Assembly: GCA_041752235.1 (NCBI GenBank)
Contig: JBGSHM010000018.1
Span: 5,794-69,793 of the forward strand
Direction of reading: 5' to 3'
DNA from: SpSt-398 sp041752235
GTDB taxonomy: Bacteria > Bacteroidota > Bacteroidia > Chitinophagales > Chitinophagaceae
Length of the DNA stretch: 64,000 bases
The position numbers were made by a program, and so were the translations under genes. Position 1 is the first letter of the stretch; every line of letters starts with the position of its first letter. Positions 44,322 through 54,400 of the stretch are shown in pieces. The notes under the pieces were generated by a model. It was not told where the DNA came from and searched no databases. It was given only the letters and a program-made list of their open reading frames with translations.

Positions 44322-45401
44322 TTAATCCGCCTTCATTCGCTCAAACAAAGCCTCCAACGTCTCATTCTTCTCTACGCCATTCTTATTGAACATAGGGTCG
44401 GCCTTGATGTATTCGATCCGGTTTTTGAGGTCGGGATGGGAGCTGATCCATTCGGCTGGAACTTCTTCACCCGACCGTTGTACTTCCTTTTCCAAAAGTT
44501 TGAATAAGCCTACAAAACCGTTTCCATCGATCTTTCGATCGGCCAGAATTTGCAGCCCGTCGAGGTCGGCCTCTTTCTCCAACTTTCGGGAGTAGTTGAG
44601 GGTTTTCAACTGATCGGCCTGAAGCATGGCCTGATTCATCACCCCACCCATATCCCCAAAGAGCATGGAAAGAAAAAGCGATGAACCCAGAGAGCGGAAA
44701 AGGGAACGCGTGGTATGTTTATTCTGGATATGTGTGAATTCGTGGGACAACAGCGCCGCCAGCTCCTCGTAGTTATCCATATCATTGAGCAACCGATCGT
44801 ACACCACGATATTTCCACCGGGTACGGCAAAGGCATTGGCCACATCTTCCTTCACCACCGTGATGTGGACATCATAGGCTGTTTCGATCTTCATCTCGGC
44901 AAAAAAATCATTGAGCAGCAGGGTCTGCCGGTCATTGGTAGTATACCCGGATAGCAGGGTACTCATCATCCCATCTCCCAATTTTTCTTCATACGAAACA
45001 GGCACCCGCCTGGCGAGCCGTTCAGCCAAAAAAGGAATACCCCAGATATAGAACGAAACCATCAGGGCCAGAAGGACCAGTAGCACCTTCAACAGCGTGG
45101 AGGCCCCATTGCCAAAGGTCTTGCGCAACCAGGACCGGTCATTCTTTCCCAATTTTCGTTGCAAGGCCTCTGTAAAACCGGGATGGTTCACCTCGATCGT
45201 TTGGAGGGGAATACCCAGGTATTTGACGCGGGCGGTGCCCACCTGCTGAAATTGTTGCCGAAGAATCTTATCATAATACCAAAATACCTCGCGTCCAGAG
45301 CCATCCTCAAAATGGATGGCCATTTTTTGTTGACCAAAAGAAATACGGACCGATTGCGGGTGACCCTCGCCGAGATAATATATACCGGAAAATGACTCCA
45401 T
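44322..45401 (-). CDS. M48-family membrane metallopeptidase
   Basis: 359 residues. An N-terminal domain of about 100 residues (a small beta-rich region, YYLGEGHPQSVRISFGQQKMAIHF) is followed by one membrane segment (LLKVLLVLLALMVSFYIWGI) and a peptidase domain with HEFTH near residue 218 and the third zinc ligand in EKEADLDGLQIL near 270. This is the family of HtpX, BepA and Oma1-like peptidases, which handle damaged membrane or outer-membrane proteins. TAGCTTTG at 45433-45440 is its likely promoter. It follows DUF1800 on the same side but is transcribed first. Confidence 0.85.
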   Translation of the reverse strand: MESFSGIYYLGEGHPQSVRISFGQQKMAIHFEDGSGREVFWYYDKILRQQFQQVGTARVKYLGIPLQTIEVNHPGFTEALQRKLGKNDRSWLRKTFGNGASTLLKVLLVLLALMVSFYIWGIPFLAERLARRVPVSYEEKLGDGMMSTLLSGYTTNDRQTLLLNDFFAEMKIETAYDVHITVVKEDVANAFAVPGGNIVVYDRLLNDMDNYEELAALLSHEFTHIQNKHTTRSLFRSLGSSLFLSMLFGDMGGVMNQAMLQADQLKTLNYSRKLEKEADLDGLQILADRKIDGNGFVGLFKLLEKEVQRSGEEVPAEWISSHPDLKNRIEYIKADPMFNKNGVEKNETLEALFERMKAD

Positions 45402-45432
45402 ACGACCAAATAGGTTAAGAAGAATTACTTAG

Positions 45433-45440
45433 CAAAGCTA
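45433..45440 (-). promoter_or_regulatory. Perfect -7 promoter element of M48 gene
   Basis: The minus strand reads TAGCTTTG, 32 bp upstream of the ATG at 45401. Confidence 0.5.
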
Positions 45441-45557
45441 CCTTTTTTCACGGTTTGCAACATTGTTGTTATAATAATGGGCTAACAGTTGTTATATGAA
45501 ATTTAAAAAAATATAAATTGATGGATCATTTTTTTTAACCAAACCACACGCGTATTT

Positions 45558-46532
45558 ATGAAAAAAACCCTTGCGTTCCTCTTAGGAGGTGTCTTGCTCG
45601 TTGCGGCTTGTAAAAAATCCGCAGGCCCCGCTGAAGAGATCCAGGCCGAAGAATCGGCTATTTCCCAAAGGATCTGTTTCTCTCATGAAGTCTTACAACA
45701 ACAATTACAGGAAGACCCAGGATTGTCTGACCGGATGGCGGCTATCGAACGGTTTACCCAACAATTTGTTGAGAGCCCTGAATCACAGCGTTTACTCGCC
45801 AATGGAATCATTGAGATCCCGGTAGTATTCAATGTACTGTATCGTACCACGGCCCAGAATGTTTCCCTGGCTCAATTGCAGTCACAGATCGATGTATTGA
45901 ATGAAGATTATAGCGCAACAAATGCTGACTATAACCTGACCTCTACCTACCAAAGCGTAAAGTCGGGCGATATTCAGATCCGCTTTGTGCTTGATCAGGT
46001 GATTCGCAAACAAACCAACAAAACAAGTTGGAGCACAAACAATGCGATGAAAAAATCTGCCCAAGGTGGTATCAATCCTACCAGCCCAACAACCAAACTC
46101 AATATCTGGGTTTGTAATATGGGTGGTGGTATCCTGGGTTATGCCCAATTCCCTGGTGGTGCTTCCTCTACAGATGGTGTGGTTTTGGATGATAACGCTA
46201 CCGGCCGTACCGGTACTGCCGCAGCGCCTTTCAACAAAGGCCGTACTGCAACCCATGAAGTGGGCCATTGGCTAAACCTCCGTCATATCTGGGGTGATGC
46301 TACCTGTGGTAACGACCAGGTGGGTGATACCCCGTTGCATAACACAGCCAACTATGGTTGTCCTGCAGCAGGTCATAAGAGCACTTGCTCAGGAACACCT
46401 GTAGAAATGACCATGAACTATATGGACTACTCTGATGATGCTTGTATGTATATGTTCAGCGTAGGACAGAAAACCCGTATGCTGGCGACATTTGCAAGCG
46501 GCGGACCGAGGAATAGTTTTGCGCAGCCATAG
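45558..46532 (+). CDS. M43 (pappalysin-like) zinc metallopeptidase lipoprotein
   Basis: 324 residues. The lipobox LLVAAC gives a lipidated Cys at residue 18. A propeptide-like region (about 20-90) precedes the catalytic domain with HEVGHWLNLRHIWGD near residue 233 (HExxHxxxxxH zinc site) and the Met-turn in MNYMDYSDDACMYMF near 295. Four Cys in the loop between them (TCGND, GCPAAG, STCSG, DACMY) probably form disulfides, as in other M43B peptidases. Cell-surface or periplasmic protein degradation is likely. The gene ends at a convergent junction with a long hairpin. Confidence 0.9.
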   Translation: MKKTLAFLLGGVLLVAACKKSAGPAEEIQAEESAISQRICFSHEVLQQQLQEDPGLSDRMAAIERFTQQFVESPESQRLLANGIIEIPVVFNVLYRTTAQNVSLAQLQSQIDVLNEDYSATNADYNLTSTYQSVKSGDIQIRFVLDQVIRKQTNKTSWSTNNAMKKSAQGGINPTSPTTKLNIWVCNMGGGILGYAQFPGGASSTDGVVLDDNATGRTGTAAAPFNKGRTATHEVGHWLNLRHIWGDATCGNDQVGDTPLHNTANYGCPAAGHKSTCSGTPVEMTMNYMDYSDDACMYMFSVGQKTRMLATFASGGPRNSFAQP

Positions 46533-46539
46533 GCTGGGT

Positions 46540-46637
46540 AAATAAGGAATAAGAAATAAAAAATAAGGAATAAAGAAGCATGTGAGATTTTTCTCCAACT
46601 TCTTTATTCCTTATTTTTTATTTCTTATTCCTTATTT
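46540..46637. terminator. Perfect 39-bp inverted repeat of the AATAAGGA family
   Basis: Arms 46540-46578 and 46599-46637 are exact complements with a 20-nt loop, and share the AATAAGGAATA word with the hairpin at 26814-26898. It begins 7 bp after the M43 stop and ends 9 bp before the AIM24 stop, so it probably terminates both transcripts. Confidence 0.75.
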
Positions 46638-46646
46638 TCAAATCTC

Positions 46647-47450
46647 CTACCTCCCATCCCCATCCAACAAATTCCCCAACCCTCCCAACAAGCTTCCTTC
46701 TTCTTTTCGGTTGTAGGTACCATAGGCGAGGATACGACTGGCGAGACGGCTAATAGGAAGCGATTGAATCCAAACACGACCGGGTCCGCGAAGCGTGGCA
46801 TAAAAAACCCCTTCTCCGCCAAACAAGGTGTTCTTGATGCCTCCCACAAACTGAATATCATAGTCACAGGAGGGGGTAAAAGCAACGATACATCCGGTAT
46901 CAACCTTTAGCATTTCACCGGGTTGCAATTCACGCTCGATCACATGTCCGCCGGAATGGACAAAAGCCATCCCATCTCCTTCCAGTTTTTGCATAATGAA
47001 TCCTTCTCCGCCAAACAAACCAGTTCCTAATTTTCGTTGAAATTCAATTCCTACTGAAACGCCTTTGGCGGCGCAAAGGAATGAATCCTTTTGACAGATC
47101 ATTTTTCCTCCCAGCCGAAGCAGGTCCATGGCAATGATCTTTCCGGGGTAAGGAGAAGCAAAACTCACCCGCTTTTTCCCGTAACCGGTATTGGTATAGG
47201 TAGTCATGAAAAGACTTTCCCCGGTGAGTACCCGTTTACCGGCAGAAAGGATTTTTCCAAAGAACCCTTTCTCCTGGCCGGTACCATCTCCAAAAATCGT
47301 CTCCATTTGAATCCCGTCATCCATCATCATAAAGGAACCGGCTTCCGCGATGGCGGTCTCCCGGGGGTCAAGTTCGATCTCCACACATTGCATCTCCTCC
47401 CCAAGTATCCGGTAGTCAATTTCATGGTTTGTTCGGCTGTATTCGCTCAT
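46647..47450 (-). CDS. AIM24 family protein (TIGR00266)
   Basis: 267 residues from the ATG at 47450 (MSEYSRTNHEIDYRILGEEMQCVEIEL). Upstream codons overlap the promoter element at 47468-47475. The beta-rich AIM24 fold is shown by AIAEAGSFMMMDDGIQME, GKMICQKDSFLCAAKGVSVGIEF, GEMLKVDTGCIVAF and the Gly-rich loop GGIKNTLFGGEGVFYATLRGPGRVWIQSLP. It ends with a Gly-rich tail (LLGGLGNLLDGDGR). The bacterial role is not established; the family is related to mitochondrial AIM24. No signal peptide. Confidence 0.85.
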   Translation of the reverse strand: MSEYSRTNHEIDYRILGEEMQCVEIELDPRETAIAEAGSFMMMDDGIQMETIFGDGTGQEKGFFGKILSAGKRVLTGESLFMTTYTNTGYGKKRVSFASPYPGKIIAMDLLRLGGKMICQKDSFLCAAKGVSVGIEFQRKLGTGLFGGEGFIMQKLEGDGMAFVHSGGHVIERELQPGEMLKVDTGCIVAFTPSCDYDIQFVGGIKNTLFGGEGVFYATLRGPGRVWIQSLPISRLASRILAYGTYNRKEEGSLLGGLGNLLDGDGR

Positions 47451-47467
47451 AACTGTGTAATTTTTAG

Positions 47468-47475
47468 CAAAAATA
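47468..47475 (-). promoter_or_regulatory. Perfect -7 promoter element of AIM24 gene
   Basis: The minus strand reads TATTTTTG, 18 bp upstream of the ATG at 47450. Confidence 0.5.
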
Positions 47476-47594
47476 CCAAAGATCAAGGCTCAACATAGTT
47501 ATTATTGTGATAAATGGCATGGATTAAAGCAGGGTTTCCTTTAAATTGCCGACCCGGGCAGACCTGCCCATTCTAATAACCAAAAGTTCATCAG

Positions 47595-50450
47595 ATGAAA
47601 AAAAGTACTTTCCTATCTACCTGCTTGGCATTGGTATTAAGCAGCTCTTTGCTGGCCCAAACCAAACTGGTAGAAAAAGTAACAAGGAAGGGAGACGAGA
47701 TCGTTATCCCGTATGAGAAATACAAATTGAAAAATGGCCTTACCCTGATCATCCATGAGGATCATTCGGACCCCCTGGTGCGGGTGGATGTGACCTACCA
47801 CGTAGGTTCTGCCCGTGAAGAGATCGGGAAATCCGGTTTCGCGCACTTCTTTGAACACATGATGTTCCAGGGAAGTGACAACGTTGGCGATGAGCAACAC
47901 TTCAAGATTGTAACCGAGTCGGGTGGTACTCTGAATGGTACGACCAACCGCGACCGGACCAACTATTTTGAAACGGTTCCCAGCAATCAGTTGGAAAAAA
48001 TGCTCTGGCTCGAGGCCGACCGGATGGGATTCCTGCTGGATGCCGTAACACAGCAAAAATTTGAGATCCAGCGCTCTACCGTAAAAAATGAAAGAGGCCA
48101 GAACTACGATAACCGTCCTTATGGACTGGCTTTTGAAAAAATGTCACAGGCCATGTACCCCTACGGTCACCCCTATAGCTGGTTGACCATCGGTTATGTG
48201 GAAGATCTGGACCGTGTGGATGTGAACGACCTGAAAAACTTCTTCCTCCGCTGGTATGGCCCGAATAATGCCACCATTACCATTGGTGGTGATGTTAGCC
48301 CCAAAGAAGTGGTGAAACTGGTAGAAAAATATTTTGGTTCCATACCTCCCGGCCCACGTGTGGATGATATGCCGAAGATGGTACCTGAACTGACTCAGCA
48401 CCGCTTTGTATCCTATGTTGACAATTATGCCCGTGTGCCGGTGATGCTGAAAGCCTACCCCACCGTGGCCGATCAACATCCGGATATGGCAGCTCTGGAC
48501 TGCCTGGCCGAAGTACTTGGACAAGGCAATAACTCGGTGTTGTATCAGCAACTCGTTAAAAAACAGTTGGCCCTTGCCGCGAGTGTTAACCACTCCAACT
48601 CCGAACTTGCTGGCGAATTCATGTTCCAGGTAGTACCATACCCCGGCAAATCGCTGGCCTATATGTATTCCCTGCTGAACAATGCGCTGGATAGCTTTGA
48701 AGCCCGTGGCATTACCGATGAGGATATTGCCAAATTCATTGGCCAGCGCGAAGCGCAGTATATGAACAGCCTGCAAAGTGTCTCCGGTAAAGTAGCGCAA
48801 TTGGCCGCCTACGAAACCTTCCATGACAATCCCAACCTGATCGGTAAAGAATTGAACATGTATCGTTCCGTGACCAAGGAAGATGTAATGCGGGTGTACA
48901 AGCAATACGTAAAGAACAAACATTGTGTGGTATTGAGTGTACTCACCAAAGGACAGGAAGCACAAACTACCGGTAACGATAACTATAAAGTGAATCCCGA
49001 TAACTATACACCTCCCTCCTATGGTTATGATGGTTTGAAATATGCAAAGGCAAAAGATAAATTTGACCGCACCAAACAACCCGCAAGCGGACCCAACCCC
49101 GTGGTAAAAGTGCCCGCCTTTTGGAAAAAAGATATCAATGGCGGTGTCCGGGTCATCGGAGCAGAAAATAATGAACTCCCAACTGTAAATATTTCGGTGA
49201 AAGTTCCCGGTGGTCACCTGATGCAGGCTGATAACCTGGGAAAAGCAGGTCTTGCTTCCTTCTTTGCCAGCATGATGGATGAAGATACCAAAGTGCGGAG
49301 CGCTGAAGATTTCAGCAAAGAATTGGAAAAACTGGGTAGCTCGATCAGTGTGTTCAGCGGTACCGATGGTATCACCTTCCAGTTATTCTCGCTGACAAAG
49401 AATCTGGATGCCACGCTGACCTTACTCGAAGAACGTATCCTCCAACCCAAATTCACCAATGATGCCTTTAGCCGCCTGAAGCGCCAGACCCTGGAAAGCT
49501 TTAAGCAGATCAAGTCTCAACCGGCGGCTATCGCTTCGGCTGTATTTGACAAGATCAATTACGGCGAAAATAATATCCTGGGAATTAGTGAAAGCGGAAC
49601 AGAGGAAACAGTCAAAACATTTACCCTTGATGATGTACAAAGTTATTATGATAACTACATGACCTCACAAGGAGTGGATGTAGTGGTCGTAGGAGATGTA
49701 AAGGAAAGTGAAGTTTTACCCAAGCTGGGCTTCCTGTCCAAATTACCTAACAAGAAGATCACTATTCCTGAGATCAAAACAGCCCCTGCTGCTGAAAAAA
49801 CCAAGGTCTATTTTGTAGATGTCAAGAACGCCGCTCAATCCGAATTCCGTGTAGGTTATTTGACCAACCTGAAATACGATGCCACAGGTGACTATTATCG
49901 TTCATTCCTGATGAACTATCCCCTGGGTGGTGCCTTTAATAGCCGCCTGAACCTGAACCTGCGTGAAGACAAAGGATGGACCTATGGGGCACGCTCCGGA
50001 TTCAGTGGCGATAAATACAGCGGCGAATTTTCGTTCAGCGCCGGTATCAAAGCCGCCGCCTCCGACAGTGCCCTGAGTGAAGTCATCAGAGAATTAAAGG
50101 AATTCCAGGAAAAAGGATTGACCGATGATGAGCTGACCTTTATGAAAAGCGCCCTTGGACAGATCGATGCCCTTCGTTATGAAACGGGTTTCCAAAAAGC
50201 CGGATTTATCGGCCGTATTCTGGACTACGATCTTCCTGCTGATTATGTAGATAAACAAAACCAGATCCTCAAGAATATGACCAAAGAGGAACTGAGCGCC
50301 TTTGCTAAGAAATGGATCGACCTCAGCAAGATGAATATTCTGCTCGTTGGTGATAAAGCCAAAGTATTACCTACCCTCGAAAAATTCGGTTACGAAATCA
50401 TCGAATTGGATGTGGATGGTAAACCGGTGAAGTCGCAAAAAGGATTCTAA
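47595..50450 (+). CDS. M16 family zinc peptidase, two-domain single chain
   Basis: 951 residues with a signal peptide (TFLSTCLALVLSSSLLAQ). The inverted zinc motif HFFEH is at residues 84-88, with the distal Glu in the following helix. Residues about 40-460 are the active half; about 520-920 a second M16 fold in which the equivalent segment is LASFFASMM, lacking both His and Glu, so it is the inactive partner half. This is the pitrilysin/zinc-protease layout fused in one chain. Periplasmic peptide degradation is likely. A strong bidirectional terminator follows. Confidence 0.93.
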   Translation: MKKSTFLSTCLALVLSSSLLAQTKLVEKVTRKGDEIVIPYEKYKLKNGLTLIIHEDHSDPLVRVDVTYHVGSAREEIGKSGFAHFFEHMMFQGSDNVGDEQHFKIVTESGGTLNGTTNRDRTNYFETVPSNQLEKMLWLEADRMGFLLDAVTQQKFEIQRSTVKNERGQNYDNRPYGLAFEKMSQAMYPYGHPYSWLTIGYVEDLDRVDVNDLKNFFLRWYGPNNATITIGGDVSPKEVVKLVEKYFGSIPPGPRVDDMPKMVPELTQHRFVSYVDNYARVPVMLKAYPTVADQHPDMAALDCLAEVLGQGNNSVLYQQLVKKQLALAASVNHSNSELAGEFMFQVVPYPGKSLAYMYSLLNNALDSFEARGITDEDIAKFIGQREAQYMNSLQSVSGKVAQLAAYETFHDNPNLIGKELNMYRSVTKEDVMRVYKQYVKNKHCVVLSVLTKGQEAQTTGNDNYKVNPDNYTPPSYGYDGLKYAKAKDKFDRTKQPASGPNPVVKVPAFWKKDINGGVRVIGAENNELPTVNISVKVPGGHLMQADNLGKAGLASFFASMMDEDTKVRSAEDFSKELEKLGSSISVFSGTDGITFQLFSLTKNLDATLTLLEERILQPKFTNDAFSRLKRQTLESFKQIKSQPAAIASAVFDKINYGENNILGISESGTEETVKTFTLDDVQSYYDNYMTSQGVDVVVVGDVKESEVLPKLGFLSKLPNKKITIPEIKTAPAAEKTKVYFVDVKNAAQSEFRVGYLTNLKYDATGDYYRSFLMNYPLGGAFNSRLNLNLREDKGWTYGARSGFSGDKYSGEFSFSAGIKAAASDSALSEVIRELKEFQEKGLTDDELTFMKSALGQIDALRYETGFQKAGFIGRILDYDLPADYVDKQNQILKNMTKEELSAFAKKWIDLSKMNILLVGDKAKVLPTLEKFGYEIIELDVDGKPVKSQKGF

Positions 50451-50470
50451 AACGCGCTAGCCCTCAAAAT

Positions 50471-50501
50471 AAAAAGGTGCACCGAGTGGGTGCACCTTTT
50501 T
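50471..50501. terminator. Bidirectional intrinsic terminator
   Basis: AAAAAGGTGCACC (50471-50483), loop GAGTG, then GGTGCACCTTTTT (50489-50501): a 13-bp perfect stem with an A-run on one side and a T-run on the other. It lies 20 bp after the M16 stop and 19 bp after the stop of the facing lipoprotein gene. Confidence 0.9.
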
Positions 50502-50520
50502 ATTTTATATCCAAATGGAA

Positions 50521-51084
50521 TCAACTCTTATTAAACAAACCGACAACCTTTCTCCGGTTGAACTCGCGGGGTAATTCCAATAACAATCCTTTTTCATCAC
50601 AACCCATAACCTTAAAACTATAGGTCATTTCTACCGGTCCGTTTGCACCTGGAAAACCAAAACTGTCTGTACTATCAAGGAAGTGTACCCTCAACCGCAT
50701 CCCCGGGTCTTCTCCTTCATCAAAAAGAGTGTCCAGGCTCCATTTTCCGTTGATCATCTTGCCCTCATTATTATACTCGACAAGAGAGTCCTTTCCAAAC
50801 CGGAAAGCCGTTTTCATCAGGCCCGCATGAAAATCACGGAAGAAACGGCTTGTGTCCTTTTGTGTATCAAACCACTCCACCTCCTTTTCTTTATCCAAAT
50901 CAAAGGGTGATAAGGCCCCTGTTTTAGCCATGGCATAAGTATGGCCACCCAATACGCCTTTTACAGAGGCGATATCTGCTGGCTTGGAAGGCAGGTCTTC
51001 TTTCCCTACCGTTACTTTGACATCGGCATTGTTACAGGCAGTGGCACCCAAAAGCGCCAGGCCTATCAAGATCGTTCCTTTCAT
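50521..51084 (-). CDS. Lipoprotein of unknown function
   Basis: 187 residues. MKGTILIGLALLGATAC gives a lipidated Cys at residue 17, followed by a short linker and a soluble domain with a beta-rich look (MKTAFRFGKDSLVEYNNEGKMINGKWSLDTLFDEGE, then GPVEMTYSFKVMGCDEKGLLLELPREFNRR). The pattern GKWSLDTL resembles small lipocalin-like proteins of Bacteroidota, but I do not recognise a family with confidence. Convergent with the M16 peptidase gene. Transcribed alone: the region upstream contains terminators of the efflux operon. Confidence 0.75.
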   Translation of the reverse strand: MKGTILIGLALLGATACNNADVKVTVGKEDLPSKPADIASVKGVLGGHTYAMAKTGALSPFDLDKEKEVEWFDTQKDTSRFFRDFHAGLMKTAFRFGKDSLVEYNNEGKMINGKWSLDTLFDEGEDPGMRLRVHFLDSTDSFGFPGANGPVEMTYSFKVMGCDEKGLLLELPREFNRRKVVGLFNKS

Positions 51085-51212
51085 GGTTTTTTATTTAGGC
51101 ATTAAATATCCTACCGGAGAGGGGTATCGGCAATACCGTGTGGCGGGTATTTAGCAGGTAAAAAAAAGTTGCGGAAAAAAATTGCGGAGACTAAAACCGA
51201 AGCGTAGGGACA

Positions 51213-51270
51213 TAAAAAAAGCGACCCCCGGATAAGCATAAGCAGTCAGAAAAGAGTTTGGGGGTCGCTT
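51213..51270 (-). terminator. Intrinsic terminator of the RND efflux operon
   Basis: On the minus strand AAGCGACCCCC (51270-51260) pairs with GGGGGTCGCTT (51229-51219) across a 30-nt loop and is followed by a T-run (51219-51213). It lies 198 bp beyond the efflux permease stop. The rest of 51085-51467 holds the 28-bp hairpin at 51380-51453 and otherwise no recognised feature. Confidence 0.65.
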
Positions 51271-51379
51271 ATATTTCACCTTCCCAGCCTAAGCCGGGTA
51301 AAACCAACTATGTATTAGAGACACCAATTCTCCGGAGGTTGCTGCATGGAATATTTGAAAAAAAGTTAACCCTTGTTTT

Positions 51380-51453
51380 ACCGCCAAGACGCCAGGTCGC
51401 AAAAGAATGCCATGGAAACATGGCTTTCTTTTGCGACCTGGCGTCTTGGCGGT
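51380..51453. repeat. Perfect 28-bp inverted repeat with tetraloop-capped tip
   Basis: Arms 51380-51407 and 51426-51453 (words CCGCCAAGACGCC / GGCGTCTTGGCGG) are exact complements. One T/T mismatch is followed by GCCATG, a GAAA tetraloop and CATGGC. It begins 15 bp after the permease stop and belongs to the GCCAAGACGCC type of dispersed repeats. Confidence 0.85.
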
Positions 51454-51467
51454 GCTAAACTTATTTA

Positions 51468-54400
51468 TTAGAACCAACTTCCCACAAAGGTCTCATCCGC
51501 TCCTTTCCCCAGTTTCCGGCGACGGCGGGCAACCGCTGCGCGATGGATGAACATGGAGATGAACATCAAGGGGATAAAGACCAGGGTCAGCGGTGGTATA
51601 CCGAGGAAGGATATCCATTTACCTGCAAACTGCCGGCGCATGGGTCTTCTCAATCTTTCCGCTATGAGGTACATACTTGGTACGATCATCAGGGTCATAA
51701 AGAATGCGAAGATCAACCCGAAGATGATGGTCCAGGACAGCGGTTTCCAGAATACGGCGTTATCACCTCCAAAAAAGATATGGGGATTGAATTCCGAGAA
51801 CATGGTCACGAAATTGATATTCAAACCAACTGCCAGGGGAATCAGCCCCAGGATGGCCGCAACGGCGGTCAGCAATACGGGAATGATACGGGTCCGGCCT
51901 GCCTGGATAACGGCTTCACGGGTACGCATACCACGTGCACGGAGTTCATCGGCAAACTCGATCACCAGGATACCATTCTTCACCACGATACCCGCCAATC
52001 CAACGATACCAATACCGGTCATGACCACCGAAACTTCCATTTTTGTTATGGCAAATCCAAGCAATACCCCGATCACACTAAACAGGATCTCTGTCAGGAT
52101 GATCACCGATTTGCTAATGGAGTTAAACTGAAGTACGAGGATAAACAGGATCAGCATCAGGGCAATGATGAGGGCCTTACCTAAGAACTCCCCGGTTTCC
52201 TGTTGCTGTTCTCCCTCTCCGGTTTGAGCAATGCTCACCCCATCGGGTTTGCCTTTAAAGTCGGCGATATAGTTCTTTAATTCAGCGTTCACCGCGGTTG
52301 GGGTATAACCCTGGGTCTCCAATACATTGGAGGTAAGGGTGATTACCCGCTTATAATCCTTTCTTTTTACACTACCCAGGGTGCTTGTAAGCTCCGCTTT
52401 TACAAGGGAGGTCATGGGGATGCTTTTTACGGCTCCTCCTGCCGCCATATCCTGGAAGCGTATATTCATGTTCAGAAGGTCAACCAGGTTTTTACGTTGT
52501 AATTCCTGGGTGCGCAACTGTATTTTGTATTCATCCTCACCATCTTTGATCTTAGAAACCTCTCGTCCAAACAGGGCCGTACGAATCTGTTGTCCGATCT
52601 GCCCGGTGGAAACCCCTTCGATCAATGCCCTTTCCCGATCAACGGTCAGTGTGATCTCCGGATTGGTCAGGTCCACATCCATTTTCAATTCCTCTACACC
52701 AGGCACCTGAATCGAATCAAGGTAGTTCTTCAATGAAACAGCGGTCTTGATCAATTCATCAAAATTCTCACTCGCCACTTCGATATTGACAGGAGGTTCG
52801 GTGGGCGGACCATTTTGCTCCTGGCTCACCGTGATCTCTGCACCCGGTACCCCTTTTATCACCGCCCGTATGGAATCCAGATATGGTGCAGTTGACTTCC
52901 CGTGTCTTTTTTCAAAGGCAACGAAAGAAACCTGGATACGGCCACGTTCCGGACGTGTGCTCTGGTCTCCTGAGGTAGGGTCACTGGCCCCTACAGCTAC
53001 GTTGGCGATCACACTTTCCACCAGTGGGTTCTTCTTGTTGTTTTCCATATCCAACACCTTGAATACCTTCTTTTCCATCGACTTGGTCACGGAATCGGTG
53101 TATTCAATATCGGTACCTACAGGTAGTTTCAGGTAAACATAGATCTGGTTGGGATCACCACCTGGGAAGAAGACAACAGGCGGTTGGCGCACGACAAATA
53201 ATCCTACGGAAAAAATCAGCAGGCCAAATGTACCCACCAACAACCATACAGGTCTCCAACCTTTCAACGCCCAGCGAAGCAGGGTTTCATAATGACCCAT
53301 GATCCAGGGAAGCGCGTGGCCCTGGAAATATTTTACCATTCTTTCCAATAAATATTTATCCAATACACCCAACAGGGCCAGGAACAATATCAGGTTACCC
53401 AGGAAGGTGAACCCGCCTAGATCAAGCAGGATACCCAATCCAACCGCTACCCAGAAGATGGGACTGCGGAAGATGGCGGATCTTGGTTTTTTATTGTCTT
53501 CTTCATCATGGTTCATGAAATCCACCGCAAACACGGGGTTCATGATAAAGGCCACAATGAGGGAGGCTGTTAGGGTAAAGATCAGCATCGTTGGGAGATA
53601 GATCATGAACTTACCAATGATCCCGGGCCAAAACAAGAGGGGGAAGAAGGGTGCAAGCGTAGTCAGGGTACCCGCTAATACAGGTATCCATACCTCTCCC
53701 GCAGCCATGATCGCCGATTTTTCGGAACTGATCTTTCCTTTGCCTTGAACAAAGATCCGGTGGGTGTTCTCGATCACCACGATGGCATCATCCACAATGA
53801 TCCCTAATCCAAAGAGCAGGGCGAACAATACGATAAAGTTCAGGGTAACATGCGAGCCAACAATAAGGTCAGCCGCCGGCAGGAAGATAAAGGCAACGAA
53901 CATACTCAGCGGTACCGACAAGGCCACAAAGAAGGCGTTGGTCACTCCCATGAAGAACATCAGGATCACCAATACAAATATGAACCCGAGTACGATCGTA
54001 TTCACCAGGTCATTAAATGAGGTTTGCGCGGCTGTGCTCTGGTCACCCGTTACCACCACATTCAGATCAGGAGGAAACTGGGCACCCTTTAATTCGTCCA
54101 CTACCTTCCGTACGGCTTCCGAGGTTTCGATCAGGTTCTCCCCGGAGCGCTTGATGATATTGAGGGTGATCACATTGGTCCCGTCCAAACGCGCGTAGCT
54201 TTCCTTTTCCTTTACGGTATCCTTGATCTCTGCCACATCTTTAAGGTAAACAGGTGAACCCTGGTTATTCCGCAAAACGATCTTCTGAATATCAAACACG
54301 GTCTTGAGCTGGCCCTTTAACTGAAGGGTGCGTTTCATATTTCCCACTTCCAGCAAACCGCCGGAAATATCGAGGTTCTCCCGTGCCACAGCGTTGGCTA

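Noticed and set aside
48144..49217. 357-codon open frame on the minus strand
   Set aside because: Antisense to the M16 peptidase gene, whose frame has clear motifs. The predicted protein is His- and Ile-rich in a way typical of reverse-strand artefacts.
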